A DNA stretch of 64,000 nt, from the NCBI RefSeq assembly GCF_018156225.1, contig NZ_JAGTAR010000011.1, positions 85,240 through 149,239 of the forward strand, in the 5' to 3' direction. The notes beneath the pieces are model-generated. The model ran no database searches. It was given only the letters and a program-made list of their open reading frames with translations, and had not been told where the DNA came from. The DNA is from Carboxylicivirga sediminis. Lineage in GTDB: Bacteria > Bacteroidota > Bacteroidia > Bacteroidales > Marinilabiliaceae. Below are positions 26,138 through 35,426 of this stretch, one piece after another; positions within the stretch are counted from its first letter, which is position 1; every line of letters begins with the position of its first letter. A program made the position numbers and the translations under genes.

Positions 26138-28324
26138 ATGAAACAAAGTTTATTTCTTTTACTATTAATGATTGGTTGCTACTCATGCCAGCAATCATCC
26201 ATCACCATAACAAAAAACGGACGCTCAGATTACCATATAGAAATTGCTGCTGATGCATCGGTCAATGAAAAGGAAGCGGCAAAGGTATTGCAGCAATATA
26301 TTCAATTGTCAACGGGAGTCGAATTAGAAGTTAAGACTGGCTATTCAGATGATAAAAAAACTATCCAGCTGATTGTTAATGAGCAGCCTGAGCCTGCTGT
26401 CAGGTATTATAACAAGGCTCATAAACTAGTTATTGAAGGAAGTAATGGTTACCTGCTTTCTGCTGTTTATGAGTTTCTGGAGCGCGAAATGGCTTGCCGG
26501 TTTTGGGCTCCTGATGCAGAGACAATTCCTCAAATTGATAAACTAACGCTGCCAGTGGGGGAAAGCTATCTCTACTCGCCACCAGTTCATGTGCGCACGG
26601 TACATTCCAAATTGTTTTACGAACATCCTGAATTTGCCGATAAACAAAGAGTTACCTACGAGGCTTTTCCTATGTATGCGCCAGAAGCGCGGGTGCATAC
26701 TTTTCATCGCTTTTTGCCTGCCGACCAATATTTTGATAAGCATCCTGAATATTATGCGTTAGTAAATAGGAAAAGACGCCCTACACAGCTTTGCTTGAGT
26801 AATCCGGATGTTCTTCGCTTAGTCACAGAGGCTGTAGAAGCTACCTTTGCCAGTCATCCTGAAGCTTCGGTTGTGTCAGTTAGCCAGGATGATAATACGC
26901 AGTACTGCCAGTGTGAGGATTGTGAGGCTATCCACCAGGAGGAAGGCAGTCCTTCTGGTTCCATGATTCGTTTTGTGAATGCAGTAGCACAAAACTTCCC
27001 CGATAAACAAATCTCAACATTGGCCTATCAGTATACTCGCAAAGCATGCAAAACCAAGCCTCTAGACAATGTGCTGATAACGCTTTGTTCTATTGAATGT
27101 GATCGCAGTGCCTCTATTGAAGATAAATGCTCTGATTTTGCGGTTGATCTGCAAGCCTGGAAAAATCTGACAGAGAATATTCGTATTTGGGACTATACCA
27201 CACAGTTTACCAACTTCCTGGCTCCGTTCCCCAATATTTATACCCTTGCACCCAATATCCGTTTTTTTGCTGATAACAACGCCAAATGGATTTTTGAGCA
27301 GCACAGTCATAATCCCAGTGAACTATTTGAGCTGCGCTCATACCTGCTAGCTCGTTTGCTATGGAATCCGGAAAGGAATACCGATGTGTTGATCCGTGAA
27401 TTTTGCGATGGGTACTATGGAGAGGCAGGACCGAAGGTGGTAGAATATATAACAGACATACATAAAGCACTGGAAAGCCATCCTGACTTTTTTCTGTTTC
27501 TTTATGGAGGCCCATCGCAGGCCTTTGATTCATTTCTAAATAAGGAAGCTCTTGCTGGTTACAACCTTTGTTTTGACGAAGCCGAAGCCCAGGTTACTGA
27601 TAATGCAGAACTATTAAAGCGGGTTCGAAGAGCTCGATTGGGCGTACGTTATGCAACTCTTGAAGCCTGTCGGGCAAATTTATCAGAAACCTATTCGCTA
27701 AAAAATACAGACTTTGTCAGGAAGGAGCTGGCAGCTTTTGAGCAAAGTTGCTATGACGGGCATATTACCATGATGAACGAGACGCGTTTTATGGTGACCG
27801 ATTATCTGGACTTGTATGAGAGAAATCTTGATAGAGTAACAATTAATAATTTAGCATCAGAGAAAGCAGTGACCTTGTTAACCAAACCACATAAATATGC
27901 CAATGAGAATCCACAAACACTGACAGATAATGCTTATGGAGGAGGTAGTTTTTATGCTAACTGGTTGGGCTTTGAAGGTAACGACATGGTGGCAGTTGTC
28001 GACTTGGGCGAAGTACAAACCTTTGAGAACATATCAACTGGCTTTTTACAAGTGATCAATCACGTGGTATTTTTCCCTACAGAAGTCAACTACTCAGTAT
28101 CGCTTGATGGAGAAAACTACACCAAGGTTGGAAGAATACTCAATGAACGACCTTTGCAGAAGGATAGCAAAATAAATGACACGCAGCTATTTGCCCTAGA
28201 GTTACCTCAAACAGATGCACGATTTGTGAAGATTGAAGCAAAAAACATGAAAACGCCTCCTGTGTGGCACCACGCAGTGGGATTGCCATCGTGGATTTTT
28301 GCCGATGAGGTGCAGGTCTATTGA
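26138..28324 (+). CDS. DUF4838 lipoprotein with C-terminal F5/8 type C-like domain
   Basis: A 728-residue secreted lipoprotein (lipobox CYSC near residue 17). The N-terminal part (about 20-125) resembles the alpha-glucuronidase N-terminal domain (AAKVLQQYIQLSTGVELEV); the central TIM-barrel-like part includes VVSVSQDDNTQYCQCEDCEA, characteristic of DUF4838, with two Cys-rich motifs. The C-terminal about 150 residues look like a galactose-binding F5/8 type C domain (WLGFEGNDMVAVVDLGEV). The family is found in polysaccharide-utilisation loci but its enzymatic activity is unknown to me. It lies behind the SusCD locus with a different apparent promoter, so membership is uncertain. Confidence 0.75.
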   Translation: MKQSLFLLLLMIGCYSCQQSSITITKNGRSDYHIEIAADASVNEKEAAKVLQQYIQLSTGVELEVKTGYSDDKKTIQLIVNEQPEPAVRYYNKAHKLVIEGSNGYLLSAVYEFLEREMACRFWAPDAETIPQIDKLTLPVGESYLYSPPVHVRTVHSKLFYEHPEFADKQRVTYEAFPMYAPEARVHTFHRFLPADQYFDKHPEYYALVNRKRRPTQLCLSNPDVLRLVTEAVEATFASHPEASVVSVSQDDNTQYCQCEDCEAIHQEEGSPSGSMIRFVNAVAQNFPDKQISTLAYQYTRKACKTKPLDNVLITLCSIECDRSASIEDKCSDFAVDLQAWKNLTENIRIWDYTTQFTNFLAPFPNIYTLAPNIRFFADNNAKWIFEQHSHNPSELFELRSYLLARLLWNPERNTDVLIREFCDGYYGEAGPKVVEYITDIHKALESHPDFFLFLYGGPSQAFDSFLNKEALAGYNLCFDEAEAQVTDNAELLKRVRRARLGVRYATLEACRANLSETYSLKNTDFVRKELAAFEQSCYDGHITMMNETRFMVTDYLDLYERNLDRVTINNLASEKAVTLLTKPHKYANENPQTLTDNAYGGGSFYANWLGFEGNDMVAVVDLGEVQTFENISTGFLQVINHVVFFPTEVNYSVSLDGENYTKVGRILNERPLQKDSKINDTQLFALELPQTDARFVKIEAKNMKTPPVWHHAVGLPSWIFADEVQVY

Positions 28325-28328
28325 CAAT

Positions 28329-28377
28329 CAATTGAGACTGGCTGTAATTTTTAGTATCATTGCAGCCAATTCAATTG
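28329..28377 (+). promoter_or_regulatory. Two-part hairpin before the small membrane-protein gene
   Basis: CAATTGA (28329-28335) pairs with TCAATTG (28371-28377), and inside it GGCTG (28340-28344) pairs with CAGCC (28363-28367). It ends four bases before the start codon, so it could influence translation. Confidence 0.45.
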
Positions 28378-28381
28378 TTAC

Positions 28382-28825
28382 ATGGAGGAAATTGCGAAAT
28401 ATTTTGCCGTCTATCTAACAGGCGCTACAGGCATTTATAAAGGTATTCCGGTGGGCATTGCTTTGGGTTTAAAGCCCTTGCTTATCGCTTCTTTAGTGGC
28501 ATTGGGAGCCATGTCATCCGCACTTTTGGTGTATTTCTCGGGAGAGCCTTTTCGCAGGTGGCTACTGAAAAAGTACGGCAATAAAACTTTTGAGCATAAG
28601 AAAGCCAAGTTTGCAAAGTGGATGGATAAGTATGGAGTACCTGGCCTCGGTTTAATGGTAACGGGATTGCTTGGTCCTTTTATCGCTTTAATAATTGGCA
28701 TGGCTTTGCTCGATGATACACGAAAGTTTCTGTTATACCTGCTGGCTGGTATTGTGCTGTGGTCATTTGGCCTCACTTACCTGACAGAGCCTGTTGTGCA
28801 GCTGGTTAAAGGGTGGCTCAATTAG
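28382..28825 (+). CDS. Small multi-drug export protein-like membrane protein
   Basis: A 147-residue integral membrane protein with about four helices: IYKGIPVGIALGLKPLLIASLVA, in part, LGAMSSALLVYF, and VPGLGLMVTGLLGPFIALIIGMAL in part. The G-IPVGIALGL and LGP-GALIIG-like pattern fits the Sm_multidrug_ex/DedA-like group, in which no transported drug has been shown. A charged loop of about 30 residues separates the first and last pairs of helices. It follows the DUF4838 gene by 57 bp and a hairpin. Confidence 0.65.
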   Translation: MEEIAKYFAVYLTGATGIYKGIPVGIALGLKPLLIASLVALGAMSSALLVYFSGEPFRRWLLKKYGNKTFEHKKAKFAKWMDKYGVPGLGLMVTGLLGPFIALIIGMALLDDTRKFLLYLLAGIVLWSFGLTYLTEPVVQLVKGWLN

Positions 28826-28890
28826 CCTGACGATTAAAACACCAAATTGGAAGATTAGTTTTTAATAATTAGAGGTATCATATTAGTTTT

Positions 28891-28918
28891 AAACCTTTGT
28901 CCTTAGCGTCTTAGTGGT
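28891..28918 (-). repeat. Degenerate CACTAAG-type heptamer remnant
   Basis: Read on the minus strand it is ACCACTAAGACGCTAAGG followed by ACAAAGGTTT: two CNCTAAG-like heptamers. It lies in the 169-bp gap between convergent genes, otherwise empty. Confidence 0.4.
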
Positions 28919-28994
28919 AGATTATTAATGCAATTTAATCACAAAGTAACGAAGAATAGTAGTTAAGTTATCTTATCTGGCTAACAGATTTCTT

Positions 28995-30968
28995 CTACTT
29001 CTTAATTTTAAATTCAATTCGACGATTTAGGTTATGAGCCGCTTCTTTGTTGGCATTACCCCGCAGGCGTTTAATAAACGATGCATATAACACATCTCCT
29101 TCTTTCAGAAAGTCGAGTTTTTTGGCTTGTCTTTTACTTACAGTAACAGGTTCGGAGCTACCTACACCTTTAGCCGATAAGCGTTCTGTTGGAATTCCCT
29201 TACTCATAAGATAGCTCATCACCGATTCGGCTCGTTTTTGTGATAGAACGATAGCTTCCGACTCCGATCCTTCACCCGATGCATGTGCTACAATATCCAA
29301 CACCATCTCTTTATTCAGGTTCATGATGGCAGCCAGTCTGTTGAGCTCTTGTTTCGAATTGGTATTTAAATCAAACTGGTCCTTGCTAAACCGGATATTT
29401 CTGAAGACAATGGCATCTTCCATTGGCAGCATACCTACTTCAATATTAAACTCTTTATTATTGCCCAGGCCAACGGTTGATAGCTTGTGCTTGTGGTTAA
29501 AGTAACCTTTAGAGGCCACCATAAACACATATTCGGTTTGTGGTGCCAGCTTGGCGCCAAAGCTACCGTCATTGCGTATGTTAAGCTTTATATTGGTGCC
29601 ATCCGTACCAATCAGGCGTAGGTAGGCATCAGCTAATGGCTCATCCGTTTTTTCGTTGTAAACCAGCCCTTTCATGCTAAATTCGAGCTTAGGTAAACTA
29701 AACGCATAGATGTTATCAATGCCTTTGGAGCTGCCTCGCGATGAGCTTAGTAAGCCGGCTTCTTCCATGCCTTTGAATGCAATGCCAAAGTCATCACCTT
29801 CGCTATTGAGTGGACGGCCAAGGTTATATACTTCCCAGTCTTCCTTTTCTTCGTCGAAAACGGCACGGTAAATATCCAGGCCTCCATAACCAATGTGTGC
29901 ATTTGAACTGAAATACAAGGAACCATCCAGGCGAACCGAAGGAAACACTTCATCACCGGCTGTATTAATCACACTGCCCATGTTAACAGGTTGTCCCCAT
30001 CCGCCTTCTCCTCCTTTGGTTGTTTTCCAGATATCCTTACCACCATAGCCACCAGGCATGTCACTCACAAAATACAAGGTCTCGCCATCGTGCGAGATGG
30101 CCGGATGTGCCACAAGCAGACTGTCGCCACCAATTTCGAGCTGAACGGGCTCGCCCCATTTACCCCCTGAGCGGCTCACCATGTACATTTCTGCACTACG
30201 TGGTTGTTCATTATCATAGCGACATCTGGTAAAGTACATCTCCTTACCATCACCCGACATGGTGGCACTACCTTCGTCAAATTCAGTATTGATGGTTTCA
30301 TCCAGAGGTTCCGGATCGGTCCATTCTCCTTTGGCATCCATCTTAGCCATAAAAATGTTGGTGCCTCCCTGGCCTGTGATTCTACTTTTCTTGCGCTTCT
30401 TTTTCTCAGTGCGCATCGATGAGAAGTAGATTTGGTCGTAGCTGGTACTGGCGTAGCCCGGCGAGAAGTCGCTGTAGCGTGTATTGTTTACCTTCTTCAG
30501 TTTTTCAATATTGTAACGGGTTTCAATCGTATCCTTCATGGCCAGTTTGCAGGCAGCAAGCCCGTTTTGCGCACGTTTATCCCGTGGTACCTTTTGCAGA
30601 TACTCCTCATAAGCCTCAATTGCGTCTTCGTACTTTTGCGAAGCCAGGTAACAATCGCCCAGGTAAAGTCCTGCATCGGCCATCTCGTAGTTATAACGCA
30701 CGGCTCGGGCATACTGCATTGTGGCTTTTCGGGGTTTATTGGTTTTGCGATAGCATTCGCCCAGGTAATAGGAGATTTCTCCTTTAGTGTAATTATTATC
30801 TGCTTTCCGGTAGGCTTTTTTAAACTGGGTAGCAGCACGGTCATATTCGCCTATCAGATAGGCTTTATTGGCATTGCCGAGTTTACTGCCTCCTATACAA
30901 CCGGATAGTAGAAAAGAGGTAACAGATAGATATATGAATAGTCTGAAATTAACTTGCATTGTGGGCAT
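28995..30968 (-). CDS. PorE-like outer-membrane lipoprotein (TPR, propeller, OmpA)
   Basis: The 657-residue lipoprotein (lipobox LLSGC) has four domains in order: TPR repeats (about 30-150, AYLIGEYDRAATQFKKAYR, GLYLGDCYLASQKYEDAI), a PD40 beta-propeller (about 165-430, AHPAISHDGETLYFVSDMPGGYGGKDIW in parts), a carboxypeptidase-regulatory-like fold (about 435-520) and a C-terminal OmpA domain (about 530-657, DIVAHASGEGSESEAIVLSQKRAESVMSYL in parts; LNRRIEFKIKK end). This is the order of Porphyromonas PorE, which anchors the type IX secretion machinery to peptidoglycan. Because many T9SS cargoes lie in this window, that role is a fair inference, but paralogous OmpA proteins with this order exist. 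Both ATGs at 30968 and 30959 are possible. Confidence 0.78.
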   Translation of the reverse strand: MPTMQVNFRLFIYLSVTSFLLSGCIGGSKLGNANKAYLIGEYDRAATQFKKAYRKADNNYTKGEISYYLGECYRKTNKPRKATMQYARAVRYNYEMADAGLYLGDCYLASQKYEDAIEAYEEYLQKVPRDKRAQNGLAACKLAMKDTIETRYNIEKLKKVNNTRYSDFSPGYASTSYDQIYFSSMRTEKKKRKKSRITGQGGTNIFMAKMDAKGEWTDPEPLDETINTEFDEGSATMSGDGKEMYFTRCRYDNEQPRSAEMYMVSRSGGKWGEPVQLEIGGDSLLVAHPAISHDGETLYFVSDMPGGYGGKDIWKTTKGGEGGWGQPVNMGSVINTAGDEVFPSVRLDGSLYFSSNAHIGYGGLDIYRAVFDEEKEDWEVYNLGRPLNSEGDDFGIAFKGMEEAGLLSSSRGSSKGIDNIYAFSLPKLEFSMKGLVYNEKTDEPLADAYLRLIGTDGTNIKLNIRNDGSFGAKLAPQTEYVFMVASKGYFNHKHKLSTVGLGNNKEFNIEVGMLPMEDAIVFRNIRFSKDQFDLNTNSKQELNRLAAIMNLNKEMVLDIVAHASGEGSESEAIVLSQKRAESVMSYLMSKGIPTERLSAKGVGSSEPVTVSKRQAKKLDFLKEGDVLYASFIKRLRGNANKEAAHNLNRRIEFKIKK

Positions 30969-31144
30969 TAGGTCCGAGATTAATTAAAGAACCAAAAATA
31001 AATAATTATTAGACACATAAAAAACGAGTAAGCACCGTATTTATTGTAACAGGACAGCGCAATGTGTAATTGATGGGGCTGTTAAAACCATGTTAAACAA
31101 TTTACCGTTCAAACCAATTTGCCAATTTAGTTGTTTCTTTGTTG

Positions 31145-31525
31145 ATGATGCATAAAAAAGTGTTACATATTATTCTATCCCTGATGCTCCTGGTATCAAC
31201 CACGGGCATTACCTTTTCTATGCATTATTGTGGAGGTCAATATGTTTCCACCTCTTTATTTGTTGAAGCTGATTCCTGTTGTGGTGATGGATGTGGCTGT
31301 TGTGAAAACAAGAGTGTGCATTACGAAGTGGAGGAAGATTATACCGGCCCCGTAATTTCTGCACTTGAGCCAGTCATTGAGTTAGACCTGCTGATTGAAC
31401 TGTTTCATTTCGAAGTAGATGCCGAAAAATTATCAATACTTTGCGTAAAGAGAACGTTTGAGGATATTTCGCCGCCGCTCCCGGTAGCAGAACGTCTTTC
31501 TTTATTGCAAACTTTCCTTTGTTAG
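31145..31525 (+). CDS. HYC_CC_PP family protein
   Basis: A 126-residue protein with an N-terminal membrane helix or signal (VLHIILSLMLLVSTTGITF), the HYC motif (MHYCGGQY), a CC cluster (DSCCGDGCGCCEN, six Cys) and a C-terminal PP motif (DISPPLPVA). These define the HYC_CC_PP group, seen next to metal-efflux genes in Bacteroidota. The Cys cluster would suit metal binding in the periplasm; that is an inference. It is 91 bp upstream of the CusA gene and probably starts the operon. ATG at 31148 is the other start. Confidence 0.75.
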   Translation: MMHKKVLHIILSLMLLVSTTGITFSMHYCGGQYVSTSLFVEADSCCGDGCGCCENKSVHYEVEEDYTGPVISALEPVIELDLLIELFHFEVDAEKLSILCVKRTFEDISPPLPVAERLSLLQTFLC

Positions 31526-31616
31526 ATATTGCTTAACTGAATTATTTGGGCTCTATTCTTTAGGGCCTGTGTAATATTGTTTGAATCAAAGCAATGTATT
31601 ATCTAACATATTGAAA

Positions 31617-34600
31617 ATGATTAATTCATTAATACGTTTTTTTCTCGAAAACAAGTTAGTCACCTTTCTGGTACTTATGGTATTTATAAGTTGGGGGATT
31701 ATTAATTCGCCATTCGGCTGGGATACGGGACTCTTACCAAGTGACCCGGTACCCGTTGATGCCATCCCGGATATTGGCGAGAATCAGCAAATTGTATATA
31801 CCGAGTGGCCGGGCCGTTCACCGCAGGATATTGAAGACCAGATATCGTATCCTTTAACGACTTCCTTATTGGGAATTCCTGGTGTGAAAACCATTCGTAG
31901 TAACTCCATTTTTGGCTTGTCCAGTATCTATGTCATTTTTGATGAAGATGTAGAGTTCTACTGGAGTCGCACGCGCATCCTTGAGAAGCTCAACTCGTTA
32001 CCGGCAGGTACCCTCCCAGCTGATGTGAGTCCGGCTTTGGGTCCCGATGCTACGGCGCTTGGGCAGATATACTGGTACACGCTGGAAGGCCGCGATAAGG
32101 ACGGGAATCCGACAGGTGGCTGGGATCCGCATGAATTACGCAGCATTCAGGATTTTCATATTCGCTATGCATTAACAGGGGCCGAAGGTGTGGCCGAAGT
32201 GGCTTCCATTGGTGGGTTTGTTAAAGAGTATCAGATTGATATTAATCCCAATGCCATGAAAGCTCATGGTGTGACGGTGGCGCAAATCATGAGTGCGATT
32301 AAAAACAGCAACCTTGATATTGGTGCACGAACCATCGAGTTTAATCGTGTGGAATATCTGGTGCGGGCCCTGGGTTACATCAAAAATCTTGAAGACATTG
32401 AAAAGAGTGTAGTGACGGTTAAGGATAATGTGCCCATCCGCATTAAAGATGTGGCTAAAGTCACTTTTGGGCCGGCTACCCGTCGCGGAGGGCTGGATAA
32501 AGGTGGTGCCGAGGCTGTTGGAGGCGTAGTAGTGGCGCGCTATGGAACCAATCCACTGAAGGCCATCGAAAACATGAAGGCTAAGATTGCGGAGATTGCG
32601 CCTGGCCTGCCATCAAAAACCTTGGCTGATGGTACGGTTTCAAAGGTCACCATCGTACCGTTTTACGATCGTACCGGTTTGATTAAAGAGACTCTTGGAA
32701 CACTGGAAGAAGCCATCTCACTGGAGCTACTGATTAGCATCCTGGTGGTGATAGTCCTGGTGTTTAACTTGCGTGCATCTTTCCTGATTTCAAGTTTGTT
32801 GCCCATTGGGGTACTCATCACTTTTATAACGATGCGACAATTTGGTGTCGATGCCAATATTGTGGCCCTTTCGGGTATTGCCATCGCCATTGGTGTGATG
32901 GTGGATGTGGGAGTGGTGTTTGTTGAGAACATCATCCGGCACATTGAACTGCCTGAGAACAAAGGGGCGAGGGGAAAAGAACTGCTGCATGTGGTTTATA
33001 TTGCTACTACAGAGGTGGCTGGGGCTGTTATCACAGCTCTGTCTACTACCATCATCAGTTTCTTACCGGTATTTGCCATGGAAGCTGCCGAAGGTAAACT
33101 GTTCAAGCCATTGGCCTTCACCAAAACGTTTACAATGATGTCTGCCCTGCTGATTGGATTAATTATCATTCCTACATTGGCACATCTGGTATTTTCAATT
33201 AAAATTGACAAACGACGCTACCAACGACTGGGGAATAGTATTTTTATAGCAGCTGGTGTGGTGCTGTCTGTTACGTCGGGGAACTATATTGCTCTGGCTA
33301 TCTCTGCTTTTGGAATAAATGGTTTGTTAGCGCATCAATGGCCCGAAGGCAAGAAACAATGGATTAACTTTATCAATGTGGCTATTACAATCGTGGTGGT
33401 TGTATTCTTCTTAACCAAAGCCTGGATGCCTTTGGGAGCTCAAAATACGATGTTTGCGAACTTCTTATTTGTAATTGCCATTGTTACGGTCGTATTGGGA
33501 GGTTTGTCATTGGTGGTTGTGTTTTATCAACGCATCCTTAATTGGTGTCTGAATCATAAATGGCAGTTCCTGACTATCCCGGCTTTGGTTGTGATATTTG
33601 GTATCACGAGCTGGCAGGGCTTCGATAAGCTGTTTGGTTTTATGCCGCAGTTTGTAAAAAGTAGCGATACCTATGCCTACCTCGATAAGAAACTACCCGG
33701 TATTGGTAAGGAGTTTATGCCTTCGCTTGATGAGGGTTCATTCCTATTGATGCCAACTACCATGCCGCATTCGGGCATTGAAGAAAACCTGGAGGTGATT
33801 CGTATTTTGGATAAACGGGTGAATGCCATCCCAGAAGTAGAATCCGTTGTGGGGAAATGGGGGCGTGTAAATTCTGCTTTAGACCCGGCACCGGTATCAA
33901 TGTATGAGAATGTTATCAACTACAAGCCCGAATACATGCTGAATGAGAAAGGCCATCGCATGCGTTTTAAAGTCAACCGTGATGGGGCCTACGAACTGAC
34001 TGATGGCAGTGTGTATAATCCACGGGAGGAGGGCTTCCGTTTGATTGATAGAAGTTTGCTTATTGAAGATAAGAACGGGGAGTATTTCAGACAGTGGCGT
34101 AAAGAGATACAATCGCCCGATGACATCTGGAATGAGATTATTGAGCAAAGCACTATACCCGGGCTGACTTCGGCACCTAAGCTGCAACCTATTTCAACGC
34201 GCCTGGTGATGCTGCAAACGGGAATGCGTGCGCCTATGGGTATGAAAGTATATGGGCCTGACTTAAATAGTATTGAAAAGGTTGGTTTCCAGCTCGAACA
34301 GCTGCTTAAACATGTAGAGGGAGTCAATGGCATGTCAGTTTTTGCCGACCGAGTAGTGGGTAAGCCTTACCTGGAGATGGTGATTAATCGTGATGCGATT
34401 GCTCGTTACGGTCTCAGCGTGCAGAGTTTGCAGGCAGTCATTGGCAGTGCCATTGGTGGAATGCCGCTGACCAACACTGTTGAGGGGCGCGAACGATACC
34501 CGGTACGTCTGCGTTATGCCCGTGAGTTCAGAGATAATCCTGAGGATTTAAATAAGATTCTCATTCCGACTCCAACGGGTGCTCAGGTGCCGCTGGGACA

Positions 34601-35423
34601 ATTGGTTGAGATACAATATAAACGTGGTCCGCAAATGATTAAGAGTGAAGATACCTTTTTGGTGGGCTATGTTATTTTTGATAAGAAACCGGGCTATGCC
34701 GAGGTGGATGTGGTGGAAAATGCACAGGAATATCTGGATAAGCAACTGGCTGAAGGTAAACTGGTATTACCGGCCGGTGTGAGCTACAAGTTCACGGGTA
34801 ACTACGAAAATCAAATTCGGGCTACCAAGCGACTGATGATTGTGATTCCGATATCGCTTATCATTATTTTCCTCATCTTGTTCTTTCAGTTTCGTTCAGT
34901 CATCTCCACCAGCTTGATTTTTACAGGTATTCTGGTGGCCTTCTCTGGCGGATTCATCATGCTTTGGCTTTATGCTCAGCCATGGTTTATGGATGGAACA
35001 CTGGCTGGTATGAGCTTACGAACGCTATTTCAGGTGAGTAATATTAACCTCAGTGTGGCGGTGTGGGTCGGTTTTATAGCCCTATTTGGTGTGGCTACCG
35101 ATGACGGTGTGCTTATCAGCACCTATATAAAACAGTTGCAAGACAAGCGTCAGCCACAAACAGTGGCCCAGGTGCGTGCTTTGGTGCTCGAAGCAGGTGC
35201 CAAGCGGGTGCGTCCGGCGGTGATGACCACAGCCACTACCATTATTGCCTTGCTGCCGGTATTAACGTCCACCGGTAAAGGGTCTGATATCATGGTACCG
35301 ATGGCTATTCCACTGTTCGGGGGCATGGTGATTGAGGTACTGACCATGTTTGTAGTGCCGGTTCTATACAGCTTCTGGCAGGAGACTGTGATTAAACGTA
35401 AGGTAAAACAGCAAAATAATTAA
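31617..35423 (+). CDS. cusA: CusA/CzcA-type heavy-metal RND efflux pump
   Basis: The inner-membrane proton antiporter of a tripartite copper/silver (or other divalent cation) efflux system. The 1268-residue form has the long RND topology: helix 1 then a periplasmic porter domain with YPLTTSLLGIPGVKTIRS, a helix cluster with GVMVDVGVVFVENIIRHIE (motif A-like Asp in helix 4), and a second porter domain with MLQTGMRAPMGMKVYGPD, which carries Met residues suited to Cu(I)/Ag(I). An extra hydrophobic insertion near 540-700 makes it longer than E. coli CusA (about 1047). ATG at 31617 (MINSLIRFFLENK) fits better than an upstream TTG. It is 3 bp before the TolC-like gene. Confidence 0.95.
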   Translation: MINSLIRFFLENKLVTFLVLMVFISWGIINSPFGWDTGLLPSDPVPVDAIPDIGENQQIVYTEWPGRSPQDIEDQISYPLTTSLLGIPGVKTIRSNSIFGLSSIYVIFDEDVEFYWSRTRILEKLNSLPAGTLPADVSPALGPDATALGQIYWYTLEGRDKDGNPTGGWDPHELRSIQDFHIRYALTGAEGVAEVASIGGFVKEYQIDINPNAMKAHGVTVAQIMSAIKNSNLDIGARTIEFNRVEYLVRALGYIKNLEDIEKSVVTVKDNVPIRIKDVAKVTFGPATRRGGLDKGGAEAVGGVVVARYGTNPLKAIENMKAKIAEIAPGLPSKTLADGTVSKVTIVPFYDRTGLIKETLGTLEEAISLELLISILVVIVLVFNLRASFLISSLLPIGVLITFITMRQFGVDANIVALSGIAIAIGVMVDVGVVFVENIIRHIELPENKGARGKELLHVVYIATTEVAGAVITALSTTIISFLPVFAMEAAEGKLFKPLAFTKTFTMMSALLIGLIIIPTLAHLVFSIKIDKRRYQRLGNSIFIAAGVVLSVTSGNYIALAISAFGINGLLAHQWPEGKKQWINFINVAITIVVVVFFLTKAWMPLGAQNTMFANFLFVIAIVTVVLGGLSLVVVFYQRILNWCLNHKWQFLTIPALVVIFGITSWQGFDKLFGFMPQFVKSSDTYAYLDKKLPGIGKEFMPSLDEGSFLLMPTTMPHSGIEENLEVIRILDKRVNAIPEVESVVGKWGRVNSALDPAPVSMYENVINYKPEYMLNEKGHRMRFKVNRDGAYELTDGSVYNPREEGFRLIDRSLLIEDKNGEYFRQWRKEIQSPDDIWNEIIEQSTIPGLTSAPKLQPISTRLVMLQTGMRAPMGMKVYGPDLNSIEKVGFQLEQLLKHVEGVNGMSVFADRVVGKPYLEMVINRDAIARYGLSVQSLQAVIGSAIGGMPLTNTVEGRERYPVRLRYAREFRDNPEDLNKILIPTPTGAQVPLGQLVEIQYKRGPQMIKSEDTFLVGYVIFDKKPGYAEVDVVENAQEYLDKQLAEGKLVLPAGVSYKFTGNYENQIRATKRLMIVIPISLIIIFLILFFQFRSVISTSLIFTGILVAFSGGFIMLWLYAQPWFMDGTLAGMSLRTLFQVSNINLSVAVWVGFIALFGVATDDGVLISTYIKQLQDKRQPQTVAQVRALVLEAGAKRVRPAVMTTATTIIALLPVLTSTGKGSDIMVPMAIPLFGGMVIEVLTMFVVPVLYSFWQETVIKRKVKQQNN

Positions 35424-35426
35424 GCG

